Under the pieces are notes generated by a model. It saw only the letters and a list, made by a program, of their open reading frames with translations, was not told the DNA's origin and made no database searches. A DNA stretch of 64,000 nucleotides from Aphanomyces cochlioides (taxonomy: Eukaryota; Oomycota; Saprolegniomycetes; Saprolegniales; Verrucalvaceae), in assembly GCA_019828595.1 (NCBI GenBank), contig JAHQRK010000013.1:713501-777500 (forward strand), given 5' to 3'. A program made the translations under genes and the position numbers. This document shows positions 21,929-32,855 of this stretch, piece by piece. Every line of letters starts with the position of its first letter. Position 1 is the first letter of the stretch.

Positions 21929-23461
21929 GTGATGGAAGGAATGATATGCCACACACAGTTTTATGAGAGTTCTCACCGGTGTGATCTCGAATGTACGTGA
22001 GACTCAAACAGATCAATCCTAGAGCTATTATGGACTTCTAATCAGCTTCACATGTCGTGTAGACGTCTACTCTTCATACTGCACTACAATATGTAAATCT
22101 GGGGAAGAAATAATGATATGCCAGTAGACCAAAACGAGAGTTTTAGTACTTTATCTTGCGACCGCAACTTGCGATAACCTTTTCACAGCGACGAGGCATA
22201 CTCGCCACAAGTGTCTGGAGCAGACTTAGATCCAACTCGTCCCACACTTTTCGAATACAGGCGATGAGCTCGGCTCTGGTCGAAAACTTTCGACGACCGT
22301 TGTCGTAGACTCTACGAGACATGATACCCCAGAGATTTTCGATGGGGTTCAAGTCTGGTGACTTGGCAGGCCATTTAAAAGTCTTCACGTCCACCTCAGG
22401 GAGCTCAAACCACTCTTTCACCAAACCAGCGGTGTGGATAGGAGCATTGTCTTGCTGAATGACAAAGTCGTTGCCGTGCAAAGCATGAGCAAAAGGAACC
22501 ATAAAATCGGAAAGCGTATCCACGTACGCAGCAGCATCTTGCTTGCCATCAAGAAGGGCCAACTCAGACTTGCCGCGGCTGCTAAAAGCACCCCAAAACA
22601 TGACTCCACCGCCTCCATTTTGGCGCTTGGAGAAGTGCTCACGGCGGCCACGTAGATCAGCCCAGTAGTAATTAAAGCCATCGGGTCCGTCGAGATTCCA
22701 TTTCTTCTCGTCGGACCAGATAACTTCATTAAACTGGGCTCCCCAGTCCTTCGCCTCTTGAGCCCAAGCAACCCGAGCTTTTTTGTGGGCAGGAGTCATC
22801 ATCGGCGCAGCCAATCGCTTCTTGAATTTCAGTCGCCCGCTCTTATTTAAGAGCTGACAGACTCGACGGGGCCCAACAGGAAGGGAATTCAACTTGACAA
22901 GCTCGGCAGCAGTGTACTTGCCTGAAACAGCATCGCGGATGATGCGCCGATGAAGCTCATACGAGATCAAAGAGCGTCTTCCTGTCGACCGAGCTTGTCC
23001 GTACGACTTGGGATTGCGCAAGAACCCACGAATACATCCGCGGGAGCGACCGAGCTCATTGGCAATGCAGGATATGGTCCTTCCTTCTCGTTGAAGGACG
23101 AGAGCTTCAATTCTCTCATCTTCAGAGAGTGGATCGCCTTTGGGTATCGAAGAGGCTTCTATTCAACGTACAAATATGAGACCATTCAATGCTCGTATAT
23201 ACATACTTTCTCCGCTTACGTAGGATCGCTTATGGACCCTCCAGTGCAGTGAAACCATAGAGTGGCATATGTTTATTTCTCGCGCCATTTCTATCTCCCG
23301 CCATTTTGAAGAGTTCATAGCCATCCAGCATCCTCTTTTGGCGCTTGAAATGTGTGCCCTCTCTTTGCCTTTCTATTGGACTATAATCCTCCATGTATTG
23401 ACCAATCATCAAAGAGATGTCAACGATGGAAGCAAGTGGCATATCATTCCTTCTATCACTT
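21929..23461 (-). mobile_element. Tc1 element nested in Harbinger-3
   Basis: 1,533 bp with inverted ends AAGTGATGGAAGGAATGATA at 21,929, and the complement of AAGTGATAGAAGGAATGATA ending at 23,461. It is flanked by TA at 21,927-21,928 and 23,462-23,463, the Tc1/mariner duplication. It carries one transposase gene on the minus strand. Confidence 0.88.
22143..23162 (-). CDS. Tc1-like DDE transposase (DD34E)
   Basis: The open frame runs from 23,162 to 22,143. The N-terminal part is a helix-turn-helix domain (LSEDERIEALVLQREGRTIS, then IANELGRSRGCIRGFLRNPK) with a second paired-type HTH. The catalytic residues are in EVIWSDEKKWNLDGPDG (Asp), DFVIQQDNAPIHTA (Asp) and KSPDLNPIENLWG (Glu, 34 residues later). 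All are intact. No ATG is visible in this frame before a TGA at about 23,163, so the true start may lie in a small upstream exon or has been lost. The core is otherwise undamaged, making this one of the best preserved transposases in the window. Confidence 0.85.
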   Translation of the reverse strand: MEASSIPKGDPLSEDERIEALVLQREGRTISCIANELGRSRGCIRGFLRNPKSYGQARSTGRRSLISYELHRRIIRDAVSGKYTAAELVKLNSLPVGPRRVCQLLNKSGRLKFKKRLAAPMMTPAHKKARVAWAQEAKDWGAQFNEVIWSDEKKWNLDGPDGFNYYWADLRGRREHFSKRQNGGGGVMFWGAFSSRGKSELALLDGKQDAAAYVDTLSDFMVPFAHALHGNDFVIQQDNAPIHTAGLVKEWFELPEVDVKTFKWPAKSPDLNPIENLWGIMSRRVYDNGRRKFSTRAELIACIRKVWDELDLSLLQTLVASMPRRCEKVIASCGRKIKY

Positions 23462-23522
23462 TATGTTGGCTCTCCTTGCTGCTGGGGGTGACGATGACCT
23501 TACATAGAAATATTTTTATATT

Positions 23523-24369
23523 TTATTTTTGCGATTTTTCAATCAGAGCTGCCATCATCCGCAACATCTCATGCTGCATCTTCGTCGCTTCCTTTTGCCA
23601 TTGAATCATGCTCTCTTGCAATGTAATCATGCGATTGTCCAGTTCCAAGCGCTGTCTCTTTGTGTCGGCCCTGTCTTCCCTTTCGCTAATTCGAGCTTGA
23701 AGTGTCTCTCTGAGGTAATCATTGATGTCAAATTTTGACGGCTTCTCGTGATTTTCGTCTGCTTTCTGACGCTCAAAAGTCGTCAAAGCCGCATCACGAA
23801 GCGCATGCCCAATATCATCCTGCTTTGCTTCAGCATCCTGCCTCGTCTTCTTTTTTCGTCTTCCGCAAGTTTTTATTCACGTAGAAGCTCATCGTACTCT
23901 TGCAGCAGCACGGTCTTTTCGTCGACAGTCTCATCAACTCCTACATATACAATAAGCTCTAGAATCCCTTTAAAATAGAACCTGACGCCGCTTGAGATTC
24001 ACGGTATGTTGCTCGAAAGGATTCATGAATGGTCTTCAAGCGGCGTTTGAGACTGTGCTCACTGACGTCCATGCCTCCACTACTAAGACGCAGGTGGATA
24101 CCTCGCCATTGCTGAGCTTCTTTTGTGCCTTTGACAAAGAGGCCGTCGTCGCTCAAAACGTCTTGCAGCAACTTAACGTCATCGGCTTCCTTGTATGCGA
24201 AACGCGTCTTCCTGGCTTTCTTGCCGCTGTCCGGCAAGTCATCTTGAGCGTCAGTATCGTCAACGAGATCCATGCAGCTTGTGCGCTTATGAAATTCTTC
24301 AGTGCAGCTTGTGGTTGTGGAGCCTCTGTGGACTAGCACTTGCATACTTAATATGATATCATGTTTCAA
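23523..24369 (-). pseudogene. Myb/SANT-like accessory gene of Harbinger-3
   Basis: Two frames on the minus strand. 24,369-23,959 gives a Lys/Arg-rich start (KKARKTRFAYKEADDVKLLQ) and a SANT/trihelix-like domain (HSLKRRLKTIHESFRATYRE). After about 170 bp in a disturbed frame, 23,786-23,523 gives a coiled coil (LQARISEREDRADTKRQRLE, then EATKMQHEMLRMMAAL). The architecture matches the Harbinger-1 and -4 accessory proteins, but sequence similarity is low. The join may be a short intron (GT near 23,955) or frameshifts; I cannot decide. Confidence 0.55.
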
Positions 24370-24531
24370 AACTATGTGTATTTAGAGGTTTATTGCTGGA
24401 TTATAAACTGCCCCCAATAGCAATCCAGATGACTAGGCAAATTTGATTATAGATATGTGTTCTCAAAGGTACCTGTGAAATCTGATCTCTATAGTATAAT
24501 CTATAGTATAATCTCGATTTGCGCAGTCTCT

Positions 24532-24779
24532 ATTGACTGCGATTTCCAAGTATTCTACTGGACACGTCGAATCGGACGTCGAAGCTTGATTGTAGAATTT
24601 GATCATTTGAATCAATTAGATGTGGATCATGCTTCGACTTGCAAAGAAGAATGGGCCATTAAATATGATACGACGAGTCAAATGTACATTCCATTCAATT
24701 CGTTCAGTGAAGTCGGCGCCATTGCAAGAAAAGCGTTGAAGTCTGGTTTTTGAACGGAATCCCAAACTCTAATGTCTAA
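24532..24779. other. Unassigned flank between Harbinger-3 and the OYE pseudogene
   Basis: A + strand open stretch reads CDFQVFYWTRRIGRRSLIVE and ends SEVGAIARKALKSGF*. It looks protein-like but is too short to identify and may be the end of an unrelated gene. No other feature is seen. Confidence 0.3.
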
Positions 24780-24963
24780 CTAGGTAGTAAATTTAGGAAG
24801 TTTAAGACAATGCTGGATAGTCCGTGTATCCCTTGGCACCACCGACATAGAAAGACGAAGGATCGGCCGTGCATTCTTGGCAAATCGCTCAGGCAAGTCG
24901 GAATTCGCAATGAACAAAGTTCCAAACGCAACCGCATCGACCAAACCAGATTCAATCGCATCA

Positions 24964-25356
<393 letters not shown>

Positions 25357-25723
25357 TTAAATGGCACTCTTGGCCGCGGTGGCAAACTGTTCGACGATCG
25401 TGGCGATTTCACTCACTGTGAGCTCGTGCGGTACAGTGAATGGCTTCTTGCCTTGTAGCGTGTAGGTTTCTCCATCAATGGCAATCGGAGACGGTGAAAC
25501 GACATCCACTCCATGTTGTTATCAGGATGGGCGGAACGACCAGCATGCCACAGTTGAGAGAAGATCTTGCCTCCCTTGGCATGGACGGCATCCGTGATGT
25601 CCTTCCACTTAGTGAGTTGTTCTTGGGAGTAGATGCCAGGCTCCATGATGAAGGCCGACGTGTTTGGTGCGATCGCCGACATTCCCCGACCAGCCTCTTA
25701 ATGAGACCCGTCGAGGCTCGCTG

Positions 25724-25875
25724 TAACATATTATCCGGTAATCTTATCCGGACATATTATCCGGTCTTAACATCCGGATGTTGGCCTCCAGCCCCTTCCA
25801 TTCAATCTGGGGCGATGGCGTTGATAATCTCATAATTGAATTTGATTCATTATACCCAAGTTACTCCTTCTAAAA
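25724..25875 (+). repeat. Copia-2 5' LTR (152 bp)
   Basis: Begins TAACATATTATCCGGTAATC and ends CTTCTAAAA; it lacks the usual TG...CA ends. Internal TTATCCGG-type units are repeated four times. Two differences from the 3' LTR were seen (catAtta/catTtta and gttGgcc/gttTgcc). Confidence 0.88.
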
Positions 25876-25907
25876 GGTTAACAGCCGTAAACTCAACCAA
25901 CGAAACA

Positions 25908-28900
25908 ATGACCAAGAAGCACTCGACTGCCGCGCCTAGCGCTTTAGGTGAGCAAACTTCCCACGAGGAGTCACTGAACCCACCGGCTATCGACCTTTCT
26001 CAAGAAAACGTGACACAACCCGATGACATGGCAAGTGAGACCTCACTTGACCCCTTCGCATCACTCAAACCTATGATTGAGGCCCAGTATGAGGAGATAA
26101 AGCTCTTACGCAACCAATCCCTCGAAGCCAACAAGAACCAACCTCTGCGATCGACAGAGTCAGAAGCGAAGGACCTACTCAGAAAAGTCAAGTTCAATGG
26201 CAAACATTTCTCCTCATTCAAGATCAAGTTTGAAAATATTTGCCAACTCCGACATACATGGGAGATTGTTCAAGGAACCGAAACCGTACCTATCAATGCA
26301 TCTGAAAGCCAAACACTTGAATTCCAAGACAAGGTCAATCTTGCCAAATCTTACCTCCAAACATCTCTCTCAAATGAAGTATTCGAAATGATTCGTGAAG
26401 ACGAGACACCGGCTGAGATGTGGAAAACTCTGATCGCCAACTATGAAACAAAAGAATGGTCAAACACGATCTACGTACTGCGGCGGCTGTGCCAACTTCG
26501 CTACGAGCCTAGAACAGACATGCTAAAACACATTACCAAAGTCCGCTCAACCATCCGAGAATTGAATGACATGGGAAAGACAATCACGGAGCATGAAACA
26601 GTGGAATGGATCTTGATCACGTTACCCGACTCGGGCCCTGACAACTTCAATCCCTTCATCAACCATTTAAAACCTACACCGCAGCAAGAAGTGAAACTAA
26701 AGACACTCATTAGTGCCTTACTCAATGAAGAGGAGAAGCGAGGCGAGCGAGCTCGAATGCGTCGCACGGACCGTCAAAAGACTGACGTGCCTACCAGTGC
26801 TATAAATGAGGTCAACGCTATTCAAGCACGTACTCAACCCAAAAGATCCACGACTCTCGATGACAAGTGGTGCTTCATTTGTCGAAAACGTGGAAACCAC
26901 GTTGCACAAGACCACCCTGATTTTGATCCTAACCATGGAAAATCAGCACAGCGTCCTCGTCAACCTACGCAAACCACTCGCAGCAAGCGTCGAAAAGAAT
27001 CAAGCGAGTTGAGTGATTCACCTTCAGATGACGAAGCTACATACAATATCAACTGTATCACTGGAATAGACAAACCATCGACAAAGGAAACGCACTGGAC
27101 GCTTGACAATTATGCAACAGGACACGTCACAGGCCAAGTCGGCGTCATCAGTACCTGGCATGGTTCAACAAACTTGATTCTTCCCAACCAAACCAAAATT
27201 CTGGGCCAAGTTGGCCAAGTGAAACTTCGTTTACGCAAAAATGGCGAAAGCTCCACCTTGATTCTACACGACGTAACGTATGAGCCCAGTTTATACAAGA
27301 ACTTGATATCTCACGTTCGGCTCCTCGAGAGTGGGTATCGATTATTCAAGCAAGACTTGGTTGAAACGATCTACAAAAACGATGACACTCAACATGAGCT
27401 ACACTTTAAAATGATGAACAACCTGTACGTGCTCAGTGGAGTTGAACCAACGTGCATCAATACGCTAAACGCCTCCCAAAAAGAAGATCGACAACTGACC
27501 ACTGACAACATCAAGGATGCGCAACAAGCAGAAAGAGCAAGTGACCAAACATCGCCCGAAGATCAAGACCATGCCTACAAAGAACCCAACGATGAGAAAT
27601 TGGTGGCATGGCACAACAAACTCAATCACGCCGACATGAACCAAGTCGCAAAAGTAATCAAGCCCATTTTGATCCCAGGAATTGACTCTGCAACCACGAA
27701 GAGAGTCTGCAGTGGCTGTGCTCAAGGTCAGGCTAAGAGAATGTCGTACAGGACTCGACCACTCGAGAGCTTGAACGGAGACCTATGAGGACCTATCAGA
27801 CCGCAAACAATAAATCACGAAGTGTACACAAGCATGTTCGTCGACCAAGCATCACGGTTCATCTTTGGAAGACTATTGAAGACCAAAAGGCGACGCAATC
27901 CATCACCTAGATGACATGACATCCAAACTGGACAACCAGCTACCTGACTCACGGATCAGCAACCTGTACACTGACGGTGGTGGCGAATATGCCTCATCAA
28001 CCTTCAAAGCGGCCTGTCAATCACGCGGAATCACTCAAAAGTTCACCAATGCAGAGTCGCCAGAAGAGAACCACCTCGCGGTAAAGACCAACGAGTACGT
28101 CTTCAACAAAATTCGAGTCTACATGACTCTCAGTGGGCTGCCATCCAATCTTTGGGGATATTGCTTCAAGTGTGTCGTGCACGTCTACAATAACACTCCT
28201 CAAGAATTGCTCAACCAGAGAACACCCTACGAAGTGCTTTTCAGCAAACCATGCCGACTGTACATGCTAAAAACCTTCGGGTGTTTGGCGTACATATACA
28301 TTCCGAAATCGCAAAGAGCCACAAAGTTGACCAACCCAGCAATTCCATGTGTGTTCTTGGGCTACGCCGACGAGCAGTTTGGATATAAGTTGTGGGATCT
28401 TAAGACACGTACCGTCACTGTGTCTCGATCGGTGAAGTTTGACGAGTCAAAATTGCAAAATGCAACTATGTTTGCCACTGAAGACTTTGCACACGGCCAT
28501 CTCTCGATCCCCAACTACCGAAAGTTTGACAACATCACAAGTCAAGAAGCACTCACCCTTCATCGTTTTGACCCTCACGCAAATACCGTCGACCCACAAC
28601 CAGCGACGACAGAGGACAACAGAGAGAGATGTCAAAGACCGTCGCGACAGATCAAGCAACCTAAGAGATATGCTGTCAATGTCGTAACCACCTCAGCCTC
28701 ACAAAACAAACCACGTATTCGCGAGCCGCTAACGATGCGAGACATGCAGGCTAGCCCTGAAGCAAGTCTCTGGGCTCGTGCAATGAATGAAGAACACCAG
28801 GTACTGATAGACAACAAGGTGTGGCGACTTACAATTCTACCCAAAGGCCGTAAAGCGCTCAAGTCGAAATGGATATGGAAAGTGAAGTACTTACCAAACG

Positions 28901-30255
28901 GAGATGTTGAGCGATACAAGGCACGTCTTTGCATCAAGGGATTCCTTCAGATCGCTGGAGTTGATTTCACTGACACCTTTGCACCGGTGCTTCGACTTGA
29001 GTCTCTCCGAGTTCTTTGTGCTATCATCGCGCTTCTTGACATTGAGACCAAGCAATTAGATATCAAAACGGCATTCCTACACGGAGAACTGGATGAAGAA
29101 ATCTATATGGAACAACCCAGGGCTACGTACAGCCTGGCAAAGAAGCCCAAGTTTGTCGTCTCCAAAAGTCACTCTATGGCCTTAAGCAGGCTCCACGTCA
29201 ATGGCACAAAAAGCTTCATGGCTTCGTTCATGATCTTGGCTTCCGTCAGTGCTACAAAGACCAATGCATATACGTCCGGGTCCAGCGGGCATCAATTGTT
29301 TACCTTGCAGTCAATGTCGACGATATCACGCTTGCGGGAAAAGACGCACATGAACTCGATGAAGTCGCTCATGCCATCAAGCGCACGTTCCAAATGTCGG
29401 ACACGGGCGAATTGGGCTTCATACTTGGCATAAACATCGTCCGAGACCGCCACGCCAGGACTCTACAAATGTGTCAGACAAGCTTCATTGATGAACTCCT
29501 GCACGTTTCAACATGAGCGACTGTCATCACGTTGCAACACCACAAGCACTAGGCGTGGCTACAGACGACATTCAAGCGGTCGACACTCGCGCAGTGCCGT
29601 ATCAAAGCATCGTCGGGGCGCTACAATCCCTGGTGTCAGCAACGCGACCAGATATCGCCAATGCTGTTCGCTACCTGTCCTCGCACAATCACAATCACAA
29701 CCAGACGCACTGGCGCATGGCCAAACGCGTGCTCAAGTACCTGAAAGGAACGTCGTCAATGGCACTTACGTTTCGAGGAACACATGCTGGTCCACCGACG
29801 GCGTATTGTGATGCAGACTTTGCAAACGACTGAACGACAGCAAGTCAATCTCTGGATTTGTCATCATGTTCGCTGGCGCGGCGGTCGTCTACGCATCCAA
29901 GAAGCAAAGCCTTGTGGGCCAAAGTACTACAGAAGTCGAGTACATCGCGGCAGCGGAAGCTGCCATATCCATCGTCTGGTTCACGGAACTTCTCGTCGAA
30001 CTTCGATGCACGCGTCAAGAACCTATCACAATGTTTGTCGATAACCAAAGCGCCATCCAGGTTGCTCAACGCACCTCAGCGCATGGTCGAACCAAACACA
30101 TTCGCCTGCGCTACCATTTCCTGAAGGATCTGGTCGAGGAAGACGTGATCCGTCTACAATACATCAGCACGGAAGATCAAATCGCCGACGCTCTTACCAA
30201 GAGTCTCGTGCCAGCGCGATTCGCTCGACTACGCGCCATGCTAGGTCTTGCATAA
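25908..30255 (+). pseudogene. Copia-2 gag-pol, multiply disrupted
   Basis: 25,908-27,788 from an ATG: gag with a variant zinc knuckle (CFICRKRGNHVAQDH), then a protease region where the usual DSG/DTG reads LDNYATGHVTG, then the GAG-pre-integrase zinc domain (HNKLNHADMNQ ... CSGCAQGQ). A TGA at 27,786 replaces the residue before GPI at the start of integrase. The integrase keeps YTDGGGEYASS, but the AER block reads HLAVKTNEY, so the catalytic Glu is gone. The reverse transcriptase starts at about 28,730; after a one-base shift near 29,115 in a C run it reads AVNVDDITLAG. RNase H follows in two more frames to 30,255 (IADALTKSLVPARF). It cannot make active enzymes. Confidence 0.88.
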
Positions 30256-31330
30256 CTTGACTAATATACAAAGTCTGATGAGGGATACATTGAAAACTTT
30301 ACCTATTCCTCCGTCTGATATCAACTCAAGACGACCATACTGGTATTGCAATAGCGTGCCAGTGGTGAAGTCTACACAACAACAATGTAGTCGATGTAGA
30401 AGTTGGTCCTGTACCCAAATACGCCGACCGGCGCACGCCACCTCTGTGAATGTAGGCTCAAAGGAGCCAAGAATAACACCACAAGCCCACTGGTTCTCCC
30501 CTGTATAGCTGAGTGCGCCTTTTTGAGCAACAGCAGCTCGCGGTGGATTGAAATGATCTACTTGTACGACTTCATATCAAACCACACGATCAACAAGTGA
30601 ACTTACCACACAAAGAGAGCTTGGTTGCTGTTTCTGGACCCACACGTGTGACACAAGTCCTCTCACCAGCGCACAAGCGGTCTATTGACAAAGTCGATTA
30701 ACCATGCTGAAATGCCTTGACAACATACGTACTGAATCGCGCAAAACCAATGTATGCAGGGGGAGAATATGCCAAGGCATACACTGATAAAAGGATGACC
30801 AACGATCAGCGGCATTCATCTCCGCTGCTGTGTGTGGTGATCATGTCCACACAACGGAAATCACGACAAGCCAAAGCGGCATCCACATGAAACAATTGTG
30901 TAGGCGCGTCAGACCGGTCCGTCCCCTGTCGACAGCCCCGCTGCCCCGCCTGACGCGCACTCGTGATCACTCAGTGGCGTTCATCTCCACTGCCTGTGCA
31001 TGACGTTCATCCCCATGGCACAGCGCGTGATATTGACTCCGAACGGATGACCTGCGGTGGCTAATGTTGATGCTTTGATGATCACGACTAAAAAGCGGTG
31101 TTCATCTCCGCCCCTCTGCGCACGGCGTTCAACTCCGCCACAGAGGCCGTTGTCTTGTTACATGGCTTGACAAATAGTAGTATTTCCCAATCAGCCCGCG
31201 GGTTTGCCCCGTAGGAGCATGCAGCCGATACTGCATACCCCGGCGTCAAGTGAACGGAGACGGCAGGCTGACACGCCTCTTGAAGAGGTATGTCGACCAC
31301 CTGGTGTGAGAAGGAAGACTATCAAAAGTC
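30256..31330. repeat. Copia-2 3' tail with polypurine tract and iterated GTTCATCTCCGC motif
   Basis: A polypurine tract, AGGGGGAGAA, is at 30,758-30,767, about 560 bp before the 3' LTR instead of adjacent to it. Downstream, a 15-bp motif of the form GGCGTTCATCTCCGC recurs at 30,811, 30,976, 31,002, 31,097 and 31,124 with one to three changes each. No open frame of note is present. Confidence 0.6.
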
Positions 31331-31482
31331 TAACATTTTATCCGGTAATCTTATCCGGACATATTATCCGGTCTTAACATCCGGATGTTTGCCTCCAGCC
31401 CCTTCCATTCAATCTGGGGCGATGGCGTTGATAATCTCATAATTGAATTTGATTCATTATACCCAAGTTACTCCTTCTAAAA
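31331..31482 (+). repeat. Copia-2 3' LTR (152 bp)
   Basis: The second copy of the 152-bp LTR, beginning TAACATTTTATCCGGTAATC and ending CTTCTAAAA, directly followed by the duplicated CGCTG and OYE coding sequence. Confidence 0.88.
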
Positions 31483-31664
31483 CGCTGGGCGTAGTATTCC
31501 TTGGCGAGGTCACTTGGGACGTGCTCGAGTTTGGCTTGGGTTCGAGTGAGAGGAGCCATGAAGATGCGATTGGCGAGCTGGACAGAGCCGACTTGGATGA
31601 GTGTGAAGAGGTTGGTCGTCATGGGTGAAATCCAAAAATAAGTCTTTGTCCAAGGTTGACACAT

Positions 31665-32570
31665 TTACTAAATAGTTGACAATTTTCGTTGTAATCCAAA
31701 GTTCTACTGAATCATTCCACAGCCTGCGCATTTCTACCAATGTAATCTTCGTTCTCCAAGCCGTGCGGCAAGGCATGGACAGTCGACAGTGGAAAGCGAA
31801 GTGTTTCATTCCGAGCTCGTCAAGTCTAGAAGTCACATACAATTGTTCTGGAACAATAGTCCTGCGTCCCTCTGCGCAGACTATTTATACCTATCCTAGC
31901 AGACAACTCACGAACATCCTTCCATTGTGCAGATTGGTCGAACCAACGAGTGGTCCCAGTCCAGGATGTGCCTCTACGGCAGTAGGAAAGTCAGTTTGGA
32001 ATTAGCCATGAAGTAATCAAATCGTGTCAAACTCACCTCCCGCGCAGTGCTCCCGGAAGTCAGAACAACAATGCAGAAGTGAGATTTAGCTTATCACCAT
32101 CGAGGTGATGCATTGAAGCTTGTCTTTCAACTTTGTCAATATTTAGGAATAGAAAAATCGCGCGACAGGCTCCAGGTTGATACTGGTTGATGGAGTGCCA
32201 GGCTTCAAGCAGGACAAGCGTGGATCGAATGAGTTTCATCTTGTCAATTAGAATTGAATGTGAATATGGGAGTATGTGAAAGAGGTCAGACTGTTATGCT
32301 ACAACATTCAATGTCGCTCATCGTCGCGTGAAGTCAACCAACAGGAGCGAACCTTGACGGGGTGAAACACTTTTTCATCGTCGTGGAAATCTAAAACGAT
32401 GCTGTTGTTATGACATATCTCCATTTCCACGGCTACTTTGACTACGAAATAAGTCGATAACATTCGATAAGCTCCTCTCTTGCTCCAGAGTCTTGCATAC
32501 TTTGAATCCGATTCATCCAGCACCTTGTCTTGTAATCTCACCACCGCAGAGGCTAAATGAACGCGATATC
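31665..32570. other. Upstream region of the split OYE gene; possible small minus-strand gene
   Basis: The first part should hold the promoter of the OYE pseudogene. A minus-strand frame at 32,544-32,308 encodes 78 residues (LDESDSKYARLWSKRGAYRM ... VLDFHDDEKVFHPVKVRSCW) that look protein-like but match no family I know. It stops cleanly at 32,308 and may be the end of a gene interrupted by Gypsy-2. The rest shows nothing. Confidence 0.35.
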
Positions 32571-32815
32571 TGTTGTGCGTCAGTCGTCGAGTCTCTGGTA
32601 TTCATATGCATTCTCGACCCCCATAGGCATTCTTTAGGTTCTTCTCATCCCTTTTCCACATGTTGGTCTGGATGTCCTCAGTAGAAATGGCACAAATTGT
32701 CCAACCTACCTCAGTTTTCTCTTACCAACTCGTGCGCAAGTCTTCTTGCTTGTGCACAAGCTCGTGAGTCTGTGAGTCCGTCGCCCAGCAACTGCCAAGC
32801 GCCGAACATACATCA
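32571..32815 (+). repeat. Gypsy-2 5' LTR
   Basis: Starts TGTTGTGCGTCAGTCGTCG and ends CGAACATACATCA. Differs from the 3' LTR by a few changes (taGgca/taTgca, one T in a T run, caAct/cTact). Confidence 0.9.
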
Positions 32816-32855
32816 AAAATATTTTTGTCGTTTCACAAGGAAGACTCAATCAACC

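Larger units (their letters stand above)
21716..24531. mobile_element. Harbinger-3 element, lacking a transposase gene
   Basis: Terminal inverted repeats: AGAGACTTTGCGCAAATCGA at 21,716, and the complement of AGAGACTGCGCAAATCGAG ending at about 24,531. Both are followed inward by ATTATACTATAGA-type repeats. Inside are a nested Tc1 element and a minus-strand accessory gene near the right end. No Harbinger transposase is present, so the element is non-autonomous. The exact target duplication is unclear. Confidence 0.65.
25724..31482 (+). mobile_element. Copia-2 LTR retrotransposon
   Basis: 5,759 bp bounded by two 152-bp LTRs and a 5-bp duplication CGCTG (25,719-25,723 and 31,483-31,487). Removing the element and one CGCTG restores OYE reading EYYAQRASTG, which proves the boundaries. 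The interior carries a degenerate gag-pol and a non-coding 3' tail of about 1 kb between pol and the 3' LTR. The LTRs differ at two visible positions, so the insertion is young, yet the coding region has several stops and shifts. Confidence 0.92.

Noticed and set aside
30811..31138. CRISPR-like array
   Set aside because: Copies are only about 15 bp, diverge from one another, and spacers vary from 11 to about 150 bp in a eukaryotic retrotransposon tail.
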